A DNA stretch of 64,000 nucleotides from Psychrobacter fulvigenes (lineage in GTDB: Bacteria > Pseudomonadota > Gammaproteobacteria > Pseudomonadales > Moraxellaceae): NCBI RefSeq assembly GCF_904846155.1, contig NZ_CAJGZP010000001.1, positions 1,240,001-1,304,000 on the forward strand, given 5' to 3'. The position numbers were made by a program, and so were the translations under genes. Positions 50,181-59,600 of this stretch are shown here, piece after piece. How positions within the stretch are numbered: position 1 is the first letter of the stretch; every line of letters starts with the position of its first letter. The notes beneath the pieces were generated by a model. That model saw only the letters and a list, made by a program, of their open reading frames with translations, did no database searches and was not told the origin of the DNA.

Positions 50181-50217
50181 GCCTCCGACGTTCGCGTCTG
50201 AGGCTTTTGTTTTTTTC
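50181..50217 (+). terminator. Terminator between the two rarD-like genes
   Basis: Stem GCCTCCGACG / GCGTCTGAGGC with a TTC-type loop and a T-rich tail. It is very like the gyrA terminator, as if duplicated with the transporter gene. Confidence 0.88.
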
Positions 50218-50697
50218 TAAAATTGCCAAGGAAGCGCGCTAACTCTTTAAGACTATTGTTATGTTCACCACCAACCAAACTGCGCAGGGTACTGTTACTG
50301 CGGTGGCGGCAAACTTCTTATACTCGTTATTGTTTTTATTCGGTTTGATTATGCAGCCGCTATCAGGTACGCAAGTGGCTTCATGGCGCGTCCTTATGAT
50401 GCTGTTCAGTTTGGTGCTATTAGTGACTGTGCTGAAGCAGTGGCAACATATTTTTGATTATTTAAAGACATTAAAGACCCCGATGGAGTGGTTTTTATTC
50501 ATCATTCCAACACCGATTTTGGGTGCCCAAATTTGGATCTTTATGTGGGCGCCAGTGAATGGCTATGGTTTGGATGTTACCCTGGGCTATTTTTTATACC
50601 CGATGATCATGATTATAGTGGGGCGGTTTTTTTATAATGAAGAGATGAGTCCGCTGCAGTGGCTTGCAACCATATGTGCAGGCGCAGGCATTGCTTA

Positions 50698-51782
50698 TAC
50701 CAAACCCAACAATTAAAGTTGCGCCCAGGTACGAGCAGTTAACGACCGAATTCTTTGTGGCTGTTTAAGCAAATTATTCCAAGCCAAGCAAGTGGCATCG
50801 ACAATAGCCTCATAACTGTCATAACAACGATTAGATAGCTCATTTTGCTTAAGGTACTGCCATACTCTCTCAGAGGGATTGAGCTCAGGTGAATAAGGCG
50901 GTAGTTTAAGCATAGTGACATTAGCCTGATTCAAGCTTGGTTGATGCCATAATGCGCCGTCCATCACCACCACCGCATGACGTCCTTTTGGAACGGCTTT
51001 ACTAATCTCTTGCATATGCAATAACATGGTGTGTTTATTAACGAAAGGCAGTACTAAGCCGACAGCCTTCTTTGTCGCTGGACAAAAGGCACCAAACAGA
51101 TAAGCGGAATGAAACTGTTGCTGCTTGATCAGTCGAGGTCGCCCACCGCGGTAATGCCAAACTCTGGTCAATGAGCCTTGTTGTCCTATTCGAGTTTCAT
51201 CTTGAAACCAGATGTCCACTTGATCTAGGCTCACATCAGTAGGCAGTGACGCCTTAACCTGTGCTATAAAGTTTTTTTAAAAGCGTCTTGAGCTTGTGGG
51301 TCGGCTTTTGGATGCTGACTACGAGCACTTATCCAACTCATATCAATACGCTTGAGTAGCTCGTAGATACCGTTAACGGTGTAGTGAGCGTTGTAGTGTT
51401 CTTTAGCCAATTGCTGAATGTCTTTGCCGGTTAGACGACCGCCAGCGCGCTTTTCTTGTTCAGAGACTATCATGGCTTTAAAAGCGGCTGTGTCTGCTTC
51501 TGCCAATTTGCTGCGACGACCTCGACGATGACGATCGTAGAGACTCTCAAGTCCTCGTTCATAATATCGCTTCAATGTCCGTCTGGCAGTTTCAGGATGT
51601 ATGCAGAGGTCTTTGGCAATATCGTTGGTGGCTTTGCCTATACTATATTGGTATAAGATGAGCAGGCGTAGTCGGGCTCTGGGATTGCGCTCAGTCTTTG
51701 AGTGTTTGCCAAAGTCATGGTCTTCTAGGTTATGTATTGGTATAGTCATAAGTGGATTATACTATATATTTTGGGTTTGGTA
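50698..51782 (-). mobile_element. IS630-family element, copy 2
   Basis: 1085 bp, same ends as copy 1, flanked by TTA on both sides (50695-50697 and 51783-51785). It is oriented opposite to copy 1 and to the gene it splits. Confidence 0.95.
50713..51749 (-). CDS. IS630-family transposase, copy 2 (two frames, -1 frameshift)
   Basis: Frame A (51749 to 51264) is identical in protein to copy 1. Frame B (to 50713) differs at a few residues, for example WHQPSL for WHPPSL and DATCLAW for DAACLAW. The same A-run at the frame junction (near 51280) would allow the -1 slip. Both DDE-domain motifs are intact, so it may be active. Confidence 0.9.
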
Positions 51783-52419
51783 TTATGATATATTTCAATA
51801 CGGTACGATTTCTTGGGCGACCCTGTTTGTCTGTCTGGGATATCCGCCTTACTATCTTTTACGCCGTAAACTAGCAGTTCCGCCAATCACAGGGCTTATC
51901 TCTGACCTGATTTTACTGTTACCAGTGGTGTTGGTAGCGCTCTATGTTAGCGGTGGTTTTGAGCTTGCCATCACGACCAATAAGCTTTGGTATCTATTGC
52001 CGTTATTGGGTGTCATCAGTACGGCTGCGATGTCGCTAACGATGGTTGCGAGCCGCAAGCTGCCAGTCTCTTTGTTTGGCACTTTGTGCTATCTTGAGCC
52101 GATATTTTTGTTTATATTCTCCATCACTATCTTTCATCAAAGTGTCGATGAGGGCGGCTCTGTACTGATGTACGCTATGATCTTCGTCGCACTGATGATT
52201 ATGATCTTGGATAGCGCGCTTGGTTACTTAGCACGCCGCCGTGACAATCGGCTACATGGCTATAATGAGCCACAAGTCGGTAGCTTTCCGCCGCGTCGTC
52301 GTCTAAAAAACCGCCGAATTCAAGGTGTGTTGACGGCGCATCGATTCCGTAAAATCAGACGTTATCAGCACAAAATAGATAAGATGGCGCATAAGATTGA
52401 CCAGCTATATTCTAAGTAG

Positions 52420-52857
52420 TAACAATATCTGCGATATAATTAAACACTTGAAAATAGGTACAGTGCTGCTGGTATTGATTTTTCGTAGCCTCTGTCGGCG
52501 TAGGCACAGCACGCAAGGAAAATTAATGCTAGCAGCACGTGACATAGAGCGTGCCAGTATTATTTAGGATTAACGATAAGGTGGTCACGACGCCTAATAC
52601 GATGGGTGAATAACTGATGACCGCATCAGGCGCAGAATGATAAATCAACGCTGGCTATAAAGCTGACTCTACAGGCACAGTTTTCTTGATGTTTTCGCGA
52701 CGATTGCCTGTCTAAGTTATATTAATAGTAGAACAAGTGCGTTATTATCAACAGCAAATTTGTGTCGCTCTGCGGTATTGAGGCTACAGTTTAAAATACT
52801 TTGCTGAGTAAAATATAAATCTGGTTCATCAGCATTTACTACTATGAGGATAAGTCT
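52420..52857. other. Intergenic region holding one 76-bp structured repeat
   Basis: No gene is visible. The repeat at 52463-52538 is the only structure noted. The GST start at 52858 follows TGAGGATAAG as ribosome site. Confidence 0.6.
52463..52538 (-). repeat. 76-bp stem-forming intergenic repeat, copy A
   Basis: The outer arms GTGCTGCT and AGCAGCAC pair. The core, read on the minus strand, contains GCGTGCTGTGCCTACGCCG then AGAGGCTACG. Copy B at 59601-59676 has the same length and core but different arms that also pair. Confidence 0.85.
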
Positions 52858-53526
52858 ATGTTACACCTGCATCATTTGGAAAACTCACGCTCGTTTCGTA
52901 TCATATGGTTGTTAGAAGAGTTGAATGTCGACTATCAGCTGACAAGTTATCAGCGCAATAAAGAGTTTCGCGCGCCTGAGAGCTTGAAGCAAATTCATCC
53001 ACTCGGTCACACGCCTATATTGGAAGTGAATGATCGGCCACTGGTTGAGTCTGGTTTTATCATTGAATATCTGCTCAAGCACTATGATAAAGAACAAAAA
53101 TTTAAGCCTGCTGATGATAATGAAGAAGCGTGGGAAGCTTATACTTTTTGGCTACATTTCGCTGAGGCTTCAATCATGCCGCTATTGGTGATGCGTTTGG
53201 TTTTTACCAAAGTTGTCGAAAAATCGCCATTACTCATCAAACCTGTTAGCAAAAGTATTCATAAGCAAGTTGAAAACAATATGATTAATAGCAGTTTGAC
53301 AAAGATGCTGACGATGATGGAGCAGCAGCTACAGGACAATCATTGGTTCGCAGGCGATACCTTTAGCGCTGCGGATATTCAAATGCACCTCGCCGTCGTC
53401 GCTACCAATGCTGGTGAAGGGCTGGACAAGGTCAAATATGCAAACATACTGATTTGGCTGAAACGCTGCCAGGAACGTGAGGCCTTTAAACGTGCTGAAG
53501 CTAAGGGTGGTAGCATCCAGTTTTAA
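52858..53526 (+). CDS. Glutathione S-transferase
   Basis: 222 aa. The thioredoxin-fold N-terminus starts LHHLENSRSFRIIWLLEEL and has the glutathione-binding cis-Pro and ES motif (GHTPILEVNDRPLVESGFIIEYL). The helical C-terminal domain has the N-capping segment GDTFSAADIQMHLAV. It conjugates glutathione to an unknown electrophile in the cytoplasm. It reads like the bacterial GST group related to yeast GTT1. Confidence 0.9.
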   Translation: MLHLHHLENSRSFRIIWLLEELNVDYQLTSYQRNKEFRAPESLKQIHPLGHTPILEVNDRPLVESGFIIEYLLKHYDKEQKFKPADDNEEAWEAYTFWLHFAEASIMPLLVMRLVFTKVVEKSPLLIKPVSKSIHKQVENNMINSSLTKMLTMMEQQLQDNHWFAGDTFSAADIQMHLAVVATNAGEGLDKVKYANILIWLKRCQEREAFKRAEAKGGSIQF

Positions 53527-53530
53527 GCAA

Positions 53531-53633
53531 TACCAAACCCAAAAAGTACGATTAGCGGTGTCAAACTCGCTAAGTCTACTAAGTGTAGTACTTGCACTCG
53601 CTTTCCTAGCTACTCTGATTTTTGGAAATGGTA
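53531..53633. repeat. MITE with IS630-like ends, copy 1
   Basis: 103 bp with ends TACCAAACCCAAAAAGT and, inverted, TACCATTTCCAAAAATC. No coding capacity. It lies 4 bp after the GST stop codon and just before the small membrane gene. It matches the 63600-63702 element along its length. Confidence 0.85.
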
Positions 53634-53678
53634 TAAGTCTCGTACTCAGTGTGGCAAGAACTCTCAAAAGGTAAAACA

Positions 53679-53927
53679 ATGACAGATCCTAATAAACTCA
53701 ATACTAAAACCACGGATACTGAGGCCGATAGCCTTGCAAGGCAACAGGTGAATGCGCAGCAAGTATCCATTAAAGCATGGTCACAAAAGCTGTTGGTGGT
53801 TTTGTTATGTGTGGCAAGCTTTTACGGCGGCTGGAAATCGCATGAATCCAGCATGGTAAATCAATGTTTTGCCAGTGGTGGGCAAATCGTTGAGGGCGCT
53901 AAAACCATCCTGTGTGAGCTACCTTAA
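53679..53927 (+). CDS. Small single-pass membrane or exported protein
   Basis: 82 aa from the ATG at 53679 (AAAAGG upstream); a GTG at 53649 is also open. A hydrophilic N-terminal ~35 residues is followed by one hydrophobic helix (KLLVVLLCVASFYGGW) and a short tail with two Cys (NQCFASGG and ILCEL) that could form a disulfide in the periplasm. No family recognised. Confidence 0.6.
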   Translation: MTDPNKLNTKTTDTEADSLARQQVNAQQVSIKAWSQKLLVVLLCVASFYGGWKSHESSMVNQCFASGGQIVEGAKTILCELP

Positions 53928-53969
53928 GCGGCATTAGCTATTATGAATCCATTATATGAATGACAACGC

Positions 53970-55121
53970 ATGCTACAACTGACTTTTTTGGGCACATCTG
54001 CAGGTGTACCGACCAAGCAGCGCAATGTGACCGCGCTGGCTATTGAGTGCCTCAATCCCTATCTATCAGGCTCCAAGCAGTATAGGAAAAAGTCGCGTCC
54101 GTGGTTGCTCATCGATTGCGGCGAGGGTACGCAGCAGCAATTGCTGCATACCAAACTATCGCTGCATCAGCTCAGCGCTATTTGCATCACTCATGTGCAC
54201 GGCGACCACTGTTATGGGTTGCCTGGGCTGCTTGCCAGTGCTGCCATGTCAGGACGGACTGCGCCACTGACGCTTATCGCACCAAAAGCGATCGCTAAAT
54301 TATTAGACACTATAACGCTCACCACTGAACTGTACTTTCCATTTGCCATCAACTTTATGGCCATTGAAGATTTGCTATCGCAACCAGACAGTGAAAGTAA
54401 CGGTAAGGTAGACATCAGTTTAGATATAAGTGTAAATAAGCAACAGCAGCTGACGATTGATATTCATCCCTTATCGCATCGGGTACCTTGTTACGGGTTT
54501 GGCATTACTCAGACCATCAGTCGTCGCACCTTGAATACCGATAAATTACTGGCAGAAGGTATCCCAGCCAGTGAATTATGGGGAAAGTTACAGCAGGGCA
54601 AAGATGTGTCTACCGAGGGTGGCAGACAGCTACGCTCGAAAGACTACGTCGATAGTGAGGTGCTGCGTAGCAGAATCGTAGTAGCAGGCGATAATGACAC
54701 GCCAGCTTGCTTGACCGCGGCACTTAAGGATGCAGACCTATTGATACACGAAGCGACCTATACCGCTGATGTGCTCGCAAAAGTACAGGCTAAGATGCAA
54801 GCCAGCCATTCGGACTACAGCCATTCAGACTACGACCCGATGCACAGTAGCGCCGCGCAAGTCGGTCAGTTTGCGCAAGATATTGGTTTGCCCAATTTAA
54901 TACTGACTCACTTCAGCGCCCGTTATCAAAGCTTTGATAATCCTGAGAGTGATACGCCAAACATGGGACATATCCGTTTAGATGCCGAAAATACTTACAA
55001 AGGCAATCTATGGCTGGCCGCTGATTTTGCTCAATATAGGGTCAATGGTGGGGCAGAAGTAACGGAGGATCAAAGCCGCGTACAGTATTTAGGCTCTGTA
55101 CGCAGCGATGCAAAATCATAG
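53970..55121 (+). CDS. rnz: Ribonuclease Z
   Basis: 383 aa. The metallo-beta-lactamase motif is THVHGDHCYGLPGLL near residue 73. The start LTFLGTSAGVPTKQRNVTALAIE and the late ILTHFSARY are diagnostic of tRNase Z. It trims tRNA 3' ends by endonucleolytic cutting. The protein is some 70 aa longer than the usual ~310, mainly through inserts between residues 125-165 and 270-290. Confidence 0.94.
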   Translation: MLQLTFLGTSAGVPTKQRNVTALAIECLNPYLSGSKQYRKKSRPWLLIDCGEGTQQQLLHTKLSLHQLSAICITHVHGDHCYGLPGLLASAAMSGRTAPLTLIAPKAIAKLLDTITLTTELYFPFAINFMAIEDLLSQPDSESNGKVDISLDISVNKQQQLTIDIHPLSHRVPCYGFGITQTISRRTLNTDKLLAEGIPASELWGKLQQGKDVSTEGGRQLRSKDYVDSEVLRSRIVVAGDNDTPACLTAALKDADLLIHEATYTADVLAKVQAKMQASHSDYSHSDYDPMHSSAAQVGQFAQDIGLPNLILTHFSARYQSFDNPESDTPNMGHIRLDAENTYKGNLWLAADFAQYRVNGGAEVTEDQSRVQYLGSVRSDAKS

Positions 55122-55255
55122 CAAGTCCACTCTGCGTTACTCTGATTTTTGCAGATGTCATCATCTAAGATTGGCGGTGGTTGATTTAATTTAAAAGAAT
55201 TACAAGGCAACCGAATGCAGATGTATATGTCATACTTTAAGCGAGGTTAACGCTG

Positions 55256-56261
55256 TTACTCTTTTAAAGTGGATTGACTATTATCATCAGCGGCCAGTTT
55301 TGCTTGCCCTATCCAGTAGCGGCTAAATTGATAGGCGACACGTCCCGAACGTCCACCACGTTGTGATGCCCAGCGTAATGCTTCTGCTCTGATGTTTTCA
55401 TCAAGCGCTTGATCATCGCTGTCGTTGCTAGTATTAGCGTTAGTATCAGTGTCGGCATTAACATTAGCCACACTGTCAATTATCTGCGCTTGTTGCAAGC
55501 TTAAGTAGTGCTGAACGATCTGCAAATAGGTCTGTTGGTTCATCGGATAAAAAGACAACCACAAGCCAAAACGATCAGAGAGGGAGACCGTCTCATCAAT
55601 GGTCTCATAAGGGTTGACCTCGTCGGTTTGCCCATCATAAATATTGACATTGTCTTTCATCAATTGTGGCAATAAATGGCGACGATTACTGGTGGCATAG
55701 ACCAATAACTTGTCTTGCTCAGAATCAAGAGATCCATCAAGCACACTCTTGAGCGTCCGATAGCTCTCATCTTGACCATTAAAAGCAAGATCATCACAGT
55801 ACACCACATAGCGGCAACCACAATCCGCTGGTAGCTCATTGATGGCGGCACGAATCTTATCTAGCACCAATAAATCATCACGGGCGATTTCGATGATGCG
55901 CAGCCCTTCGCTATGATAGGCTTGCAGTAATGCTCGGATGAGGGAAGATTTACCCGCGCCGCGTGTACCCGTCATCAGGACATGATTGGCCGGATAGCCT
56001 TTGAGAAACTGCCGCGTGTTTTGTACCAGTTTGGATTTTTGCGTATCGATACCTTGCAGGTCGTCTAAACTTAAAAACAAATTGACCGATAAGGGTTCTA
56101 AGTGTCCAGTGCGACCACCGACCCAGCGATAAGCCAACTGGCTAGTCAATTTCAATCGTTGGGGTCACGCGCTCCTTTAAATATTGACTTAATAAATCCA
56201 GTAAAGGGGCGGGCAGGGCATAATGTTCAGATGAGGTAGACGAAGTAGATAATGGAGACAT
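55256..56261 (-). pseudogene. DUF815 P-loop ATPase with an apparent 1-bp frameshift near its N-terminus
   Basis: The main frame (56155 to 55256, 299 aa) has Walker A GTRGAGKSSL, Walker B YVVYCDDLAF and YATSNRRHLLP, the DUF815 signature. It has only a TTG start. Just upstream another frame starts with ATG at 56261 and reads ALPAPLLDLLSQYLKERV..TIEID before a stop at 56142. Removing one G near 56147 fuses the two (TPTIEITSQLAYRW), giving about 336 aa. The family is usually near this length. The main frame could still be translated from the TTG. DUF815 proteins are AAA+-like and of unknown function. Confidence 0.75.
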
Positions 56262-56329
56262 AATGACTCTAATAATTAAGGTGACGTTTGATTTGGTTGA
56301 TAATACGCTTATAAGGGCATTACTATATC

Positions 56330-57358
56330 ATGAAAGATAGTGTCAGTAATCTAGCCTCTATACCAGCTTTGCAAGTGCAAGCGACGCAAATACTGCCACC
56401 AGTGACGGCGGCATTGTCAAAGCTAGGCTATGCCGAGATAGTGCATCAGCGTATTGCTCAGCAAAACACTGAGCAAAATGTGTATGATAACGATACTATT
56501 TATCAAGGGCTCACACGTGCGCAGCAGTCACAGTTTGGTCGTGTGATGATTAAATGGCAGCTTGACACTCATCGTATGCAGCAAAAGTTAGGCTTACCCT
56601 ATGAAGTGGGTATTTTAAAAGAATTAAACCATCTATGCTTATCTCAAACTTATGCTAAGCCTGTCTCATTTATAGCGCCGCCCGTCTTAAGTTATGAGGC
56701 GCTACAGATACAAGTTCTACAGCAGAGTTGGCAGCTGAGCCTCCTTACCATGCCGTACTATACCAATGGTAGTTTGGCGAGTCTAATCGATGGTAAAAAA
56801 TATCGCTCATTAATTGACAAGCACAAGCAGCAACTCATCCTACAAGCCGCCCACCTCATAAACAACCTACATCAAGTCGGTTGGCTACATAACGATATCA
56901 AGCCAAGCAATATTTTGCTAGAGAGTTTCTTGCCCAATAATGCGGATAATAGCAGCATCTCATTTCGTTTATTGTTGACTGACTTTGCCTTGGCGGAGCG
57001 GCTTGAGAGGGCTGATGAAAATAACAGGGTTGATAGCGATAAATCGGCCGGCACGCCTGCTTATCTGGCACCTGAGCGCTGGCAAGGGCAGAGTGCAACG
57101 CTGCAAAGCGATATCTATGCATTTGGCATCATGATGTATCAGTTATTAATCGGTGAGCGCCCTTTTAAGGTTGCATCACAAAGCAGCGAGCCGCTAAGAG
57201 ACTGGGCACTGCAGCATTGCCAACAGCCCATTCCATCGTTGCCGATAGAGTACGAGCATTATCAAACGATCATCAATCGGGCATTAGCCAAGCATGTAGA
57301 GAAGCGTTATCGGAGTATGGAGGAGGTATTAAGGGATTTAAAGAAACTACACCAGTAG
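56330..57358 (+). CDS. Ser/Thr protein kinase, divergent (DFA for DFG)
   Basis: 342 aa. Kinase motifs are mostly kept: VMIKW (catalytic Lys), YEVGILKEL (helix C Glu), LHNDIKPSNILL (catalytic loop), GTPAYLAPERW and SDIYAFGIMMYQLLIGERPF. The metal-binding DFG is DFA (LLTDFALAER), and there is no clear Gly-rich loop before the Lys, where the N-lobe is replaced by a long helical stretch. There is no membrane segment. Activity is plausible, since Lys, Asp and Asn remain. It is divergent from the DUF815 gene. Confidence 0.85.
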   Translation: MKDSVSNLASIPALQVQATQILPPVTAALSKLGYAEIVHQRIAQQNTEQNVYDNDTIYQGLTRAQQSQFGRVMIKWQLDTHRMQQKLGLPYEVGILKELNHLCLSQTYAKPVSFIAPPVLSYEALQIQVLQQSWQLSLLTMPYYTNGSLASLIDGKKYRSLIDKHKQQLILQAAHLINNLHQVGWLHNDIKPSNILLESFLPNNADNSSISFRLLLTDFALAERLERADENNRVDSDKSAGTPAYLAPERWQGQSATLQSDIYAFGIMMYQLLIGERPFKVASQSSEPLRDWALQHCQQPIPSLPIEYEHYQTIINRALAKHVEKRYRSMEEVLRDLKKLHQ

Positions 57359-57437
57359 CGCGTTTAGATATATAACAGCTCTACTTTCAACTGATTATAG
57401 CCAGTTAAAGATAAAGTGAGATAAATGCAGCATTAAA

Positions 57438-57479
57438 AAAGGAATGAGGGTTTTGTTGACCAATCATTCCTTTCTTTTT
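57438..57479. terminator. Bidirectional terminator between the kinase gene and mltB
   Basis: AAAGGAATGA (57438-57447) pairs with TCATTCCTTT (57464-57473); A-run on the left and T-rich stretch on the right. It lies between convergent genes. Confidence 0.85.
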
Positions 57480-57518
57480 GCTAGCTTACTCTTACTAAAT
57501 ACTACTGTCTAAATAGCC

Positions 57519-58823
57519 TTACCAAGCAGTCAATGATGAGGCGCTGCTTTGACTGACAAAGCCATCTGGTGTCTGACCGTTATCCGCCTGCCAGCGCTGA
57601 AACGCTTTACGGGTGTTGGTACCGAGAATGCCATCTGCACCTTTGGTATCGTAGCCAGCACTGGTCAAACGCTGCTGCAAGCGCGTGACTTGAGAGGTTG
57701 AGAGTGGACGTTCATAGCGTGGCCATGAGGTGCGTAGACCAGTTTGGCCAGCGATTGCCTTCGCCAGTAAGCTGACACCTAGAGCATAGTTTGAAGAGTT
57801 GTTATAGACTTTGATCACATCAAAGTTAGGGCTTAGTAGCAGTGCTGGGCCGTTTTTTCCAGCAGGCAACCAAAGCTCCATCTGTGTATCAGCATCCAAA
57901 AATACATCATCTATGGTATCAACCCCAAGTGCTGCCCATCGAGCGGCAGGCAGCTTAGTACTGACAGTAGAGTAATCAAAAGACGGTGGCAATACCATTT
58001 CATAGAAGGGTGCTAAGCCACGTACCCAACCAGAATTACTTAGATAGTTAGCCGTTGAGGCGAGGGCATCAGCCGTTGACCAGGGATTACGATGTCCGTT
58101 GCCATCACCGTCGACACCATGATCAAGCCAAGTGCCAGGGATGAACTGAGTCTGTCCCATGCCGCCTGCCCAAGAGCCTTCGAGCTGTGACCAAGAGACA
58201 TCACCGCGCTGTAACAGCGTCATCAGAGACAATAGCTGAGTCTCTGCAAACTCTTGGCGACGACCATCATAGGCCAAGGTAGCAAGTGCGCTCGGCAGGT
58301 GACTGTTGCCTGTCACTGCACCAAAAGACGACTCCATTCCCCAGATCGCTGCGATGATCTCGGCATTCACCCCGTATTGTGACTCTAGACCTGAGAGATA
58401 TGAGCGCTGCTCTGAAAACTTGTTTTTACCTGTTGATACTCGGCCACCTGACACGGCAGAATCTGCGTAATCCCACGGCATTTTAGCAAATTCAGGCTGA
58501 CCTCTATCCAGCGAAACCACTTGTTGGTTTAGGTAGGCGGAGCCTAGTAAACGCTGCACATCCGAAGCACTGTAACCAGCAGACATGGCACGCATAGAAA
58601 AGTCTGACTTCCAGTCCGAAAAGCTACCATAGGTCGGCTTGGGCGTTATGACCGTTTCTTTTTGAATGATGACGGGGGCAGGTTTGACTTGAATGGTCTG
58701 GGTTTGCTCAATCTTAACATTGCCTTGGCGCACCGGTTTACTGGTTTGCTTGGTTGGTTGGCTGACACAGCTGGCAGCGAGCACGATGGGTAACAGGGCA
58801 AAATAGCGCTTTTTTAACATCAT
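57519..58823 (-). CDS. mltB: Membrane-bound lytic murein transglycosylase B family protein
   Basis: About 434 aa from the ATG at 58823. The signal peptide ends in a lipobox (VLAASC), indicating an outer-membrane-type lipoprotein. The catalytic domain has IAAIWGMESSFG (Glu) and GSWAGGMGQTQFIP plus DGDGNGHRNPWSTADA. A C-terminal peptidoglycan-binding domain follows (RLQQRLTSAGYDTKGADGIL). It cleaves glycan strands to 1,6-anhydro products. A Pro/Gln/Val-rich linker of about 50 residues follows the lipid anchor. Confidence 0.93.
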   Translation of the reverse strand: MMLKKRYFALLPIVLAASCVSQPTKQTSKPVRQGNVKIEQTQTIQVKPAPVIIQKETVITPKPTYGSFSDWKSDFSMRAMSAGYSASDVQRLLGSAYLNQQVVSLDRGQPEFAKMPWDYADSAVSGGRVSTGKNKFSEQRSYLSGLESQYGVNAEIIAAIWGMESSFGAVTGNSHLPSALATLAYDGRRQEFAETQLLSLMTLLQRGDVSWSQLEGSWAGGMGQTQFIPGTWLDHGVDGDGNGHRNPWSTADALASTANYLSNSGWVRGLAPFYEMVLPPSFDYSTVSTKLPAARWAALGVDTIDDVFLDADTQMELWLPAGKNGPALLLSPNFDVIKVYNNSSNYALGVSLLAKAIAGQTGLRTSWPRYERPLSTSQVTRLQQRLTSAGYDTKGADGILGTNTRKAFQRWQADNGQTPDGFVSQSSASSLTAW

Positions 58824-59111
58824 AACAGGTCTCGGGTATCGGTAAGGACGACAAAGGGTTGTAGAAAAATAGGTCAAATTTACAACAAGGTTAAGCTCAT
58901 AAAGCGTCTGTGCTGAGGGTTGTCACTTAGCAACGCTGAAAAATAACTGTAGCAATAAATAGGGATAAAGTCGATGGGTTAGATAAGCTTATTACTTTGT
59001 TTTAGTAAATGTGCTCGAATCACATTGTTAAGTGCTATCAGTCACTTGTATATATTTTTGATAAGTCATGGCAGTGGCTATGAGTAGCCGGCCACCAATA
59101 AACTATAATTT

Positions 59112-59140
59112 TTGACATCAAATTAATATGTCTGTATTAT
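59112..59140 (+). promoter_or_regulatory. arsR promoter, probably giving a leaderless mRNA
   Basis: The -35 TTGACA (59112-59117) and -10 TATTAT (59135-59140) are spaced by 17 bp. The arsR ATG starts 8 nt after the -10, so transcription would begin at or next to the start codon. There is no ribosome site. Confidence 0.75.
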
Positions 59141-59150
59141 TGGACATATG
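59128..59150. promoter_or_regulatory. Candidate ArsR operator
   Basis: An inverted repeat ATATGTC / GACATAT with a 10-bp centre overlaps the -10 box and the start codon. This is the usual position for ArsR autorepression. Confidence 0.6.
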
Positions 59151-59510
59151 GAAATAACAAATGCTATCGCAAGCTTCGCTGCGCTCTCTCAAGATACTCG
59201 TCTCAAAGCCTTTAGGTTACTTGTCAGTCAAGAGCCCGAGGGTTTACCTGCGGGTGAGATAGCCCGTCAGCTGTCTGTACCACATAACACTATGTCGGCG
59301 CATTTATCGGTGCTGGCACGAGCAGGGTGGGTAGTGTCAAAACGCCAAAGTCGGCAAATAATCTATCGCGCCTCGCTTACGCATATGGAGGCGGTCGTGC
59401 AGTTTTTATTGCAAGATTGCTGTGCGGGACATCCAGAGCTGTGTGCCTCGCTCATAGATAGTTTAAGCGGCTGTGAGACTGCCAAATCTAATAACCAAGA
59501 CAGTTTTTAG
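59148..59510 (+). CDS. arsR: ArsR-family arsenic-responsive repressor
   Basis: 120 aa winged-helix protein: LSQDTRLKAFRLLVSQ, then the recognition region LSVPHNTMSAHLSVLARAGWV and the wing RQSRQIIYR. The classic ELCVCDL metal site in helix 3 is absent; instead C91, C92 and C99 (DCCAGHPELC) lie near the C-terminus, like the site in the Acidithiobacillus ferrooxidans ArsR (a Cys pair plus one). As(III) binding would release the operator and turn on the arsenic genes. Confidence 0.93.
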   Translation: MEITNAIASFAALSQDTRLKAFRLLVSQEPEGLPAGEIARQLSVPHNTMSAHLSVLARAGWVVSKRQSRQIIYRASLTHMEAVVQFLLQDCCAGHPELCASLIDSLSGCETAKSNNQDSF

Positions 59511-59600
59511 GACAAGCACTAAGCAGCTAGCTACTATTAATAAACATCTTCTTAATAACTATAGTCGATTCTAAATAAAACAGATACATTATATGTCAAC

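Larger units (their letters stand above)
50261..52419 (+). pseudogene. Second RarD-like transporter, split by IS630
   Basis: The 5' part (50261-50697) and the 3' part (51783-52419) join in frame once the IS630 copy and one TTA are removed, giving AGAGIAYDIFQYGTISWATL. The restored protein is a close paralogue of the gene at 48922, sharing GTQVASWR, GPVNGYGLDVTLGYF-type and PPYYLLRRKLAVPPITGL segments. The 5' fragment alone would make about four membrane helices. Insertion is recent, since both halves are otherwise open and little changed. Confidence 0.93.

Noticed and set aside
51601..52419. A 272-codon frame running from the IS630 end into the second rarD-like gene
   Set aside because: Its first ~60 codons are the antisense of the transposase; only the part after 51783 is real coding sequence, and it belongs to the disrupted transporter.
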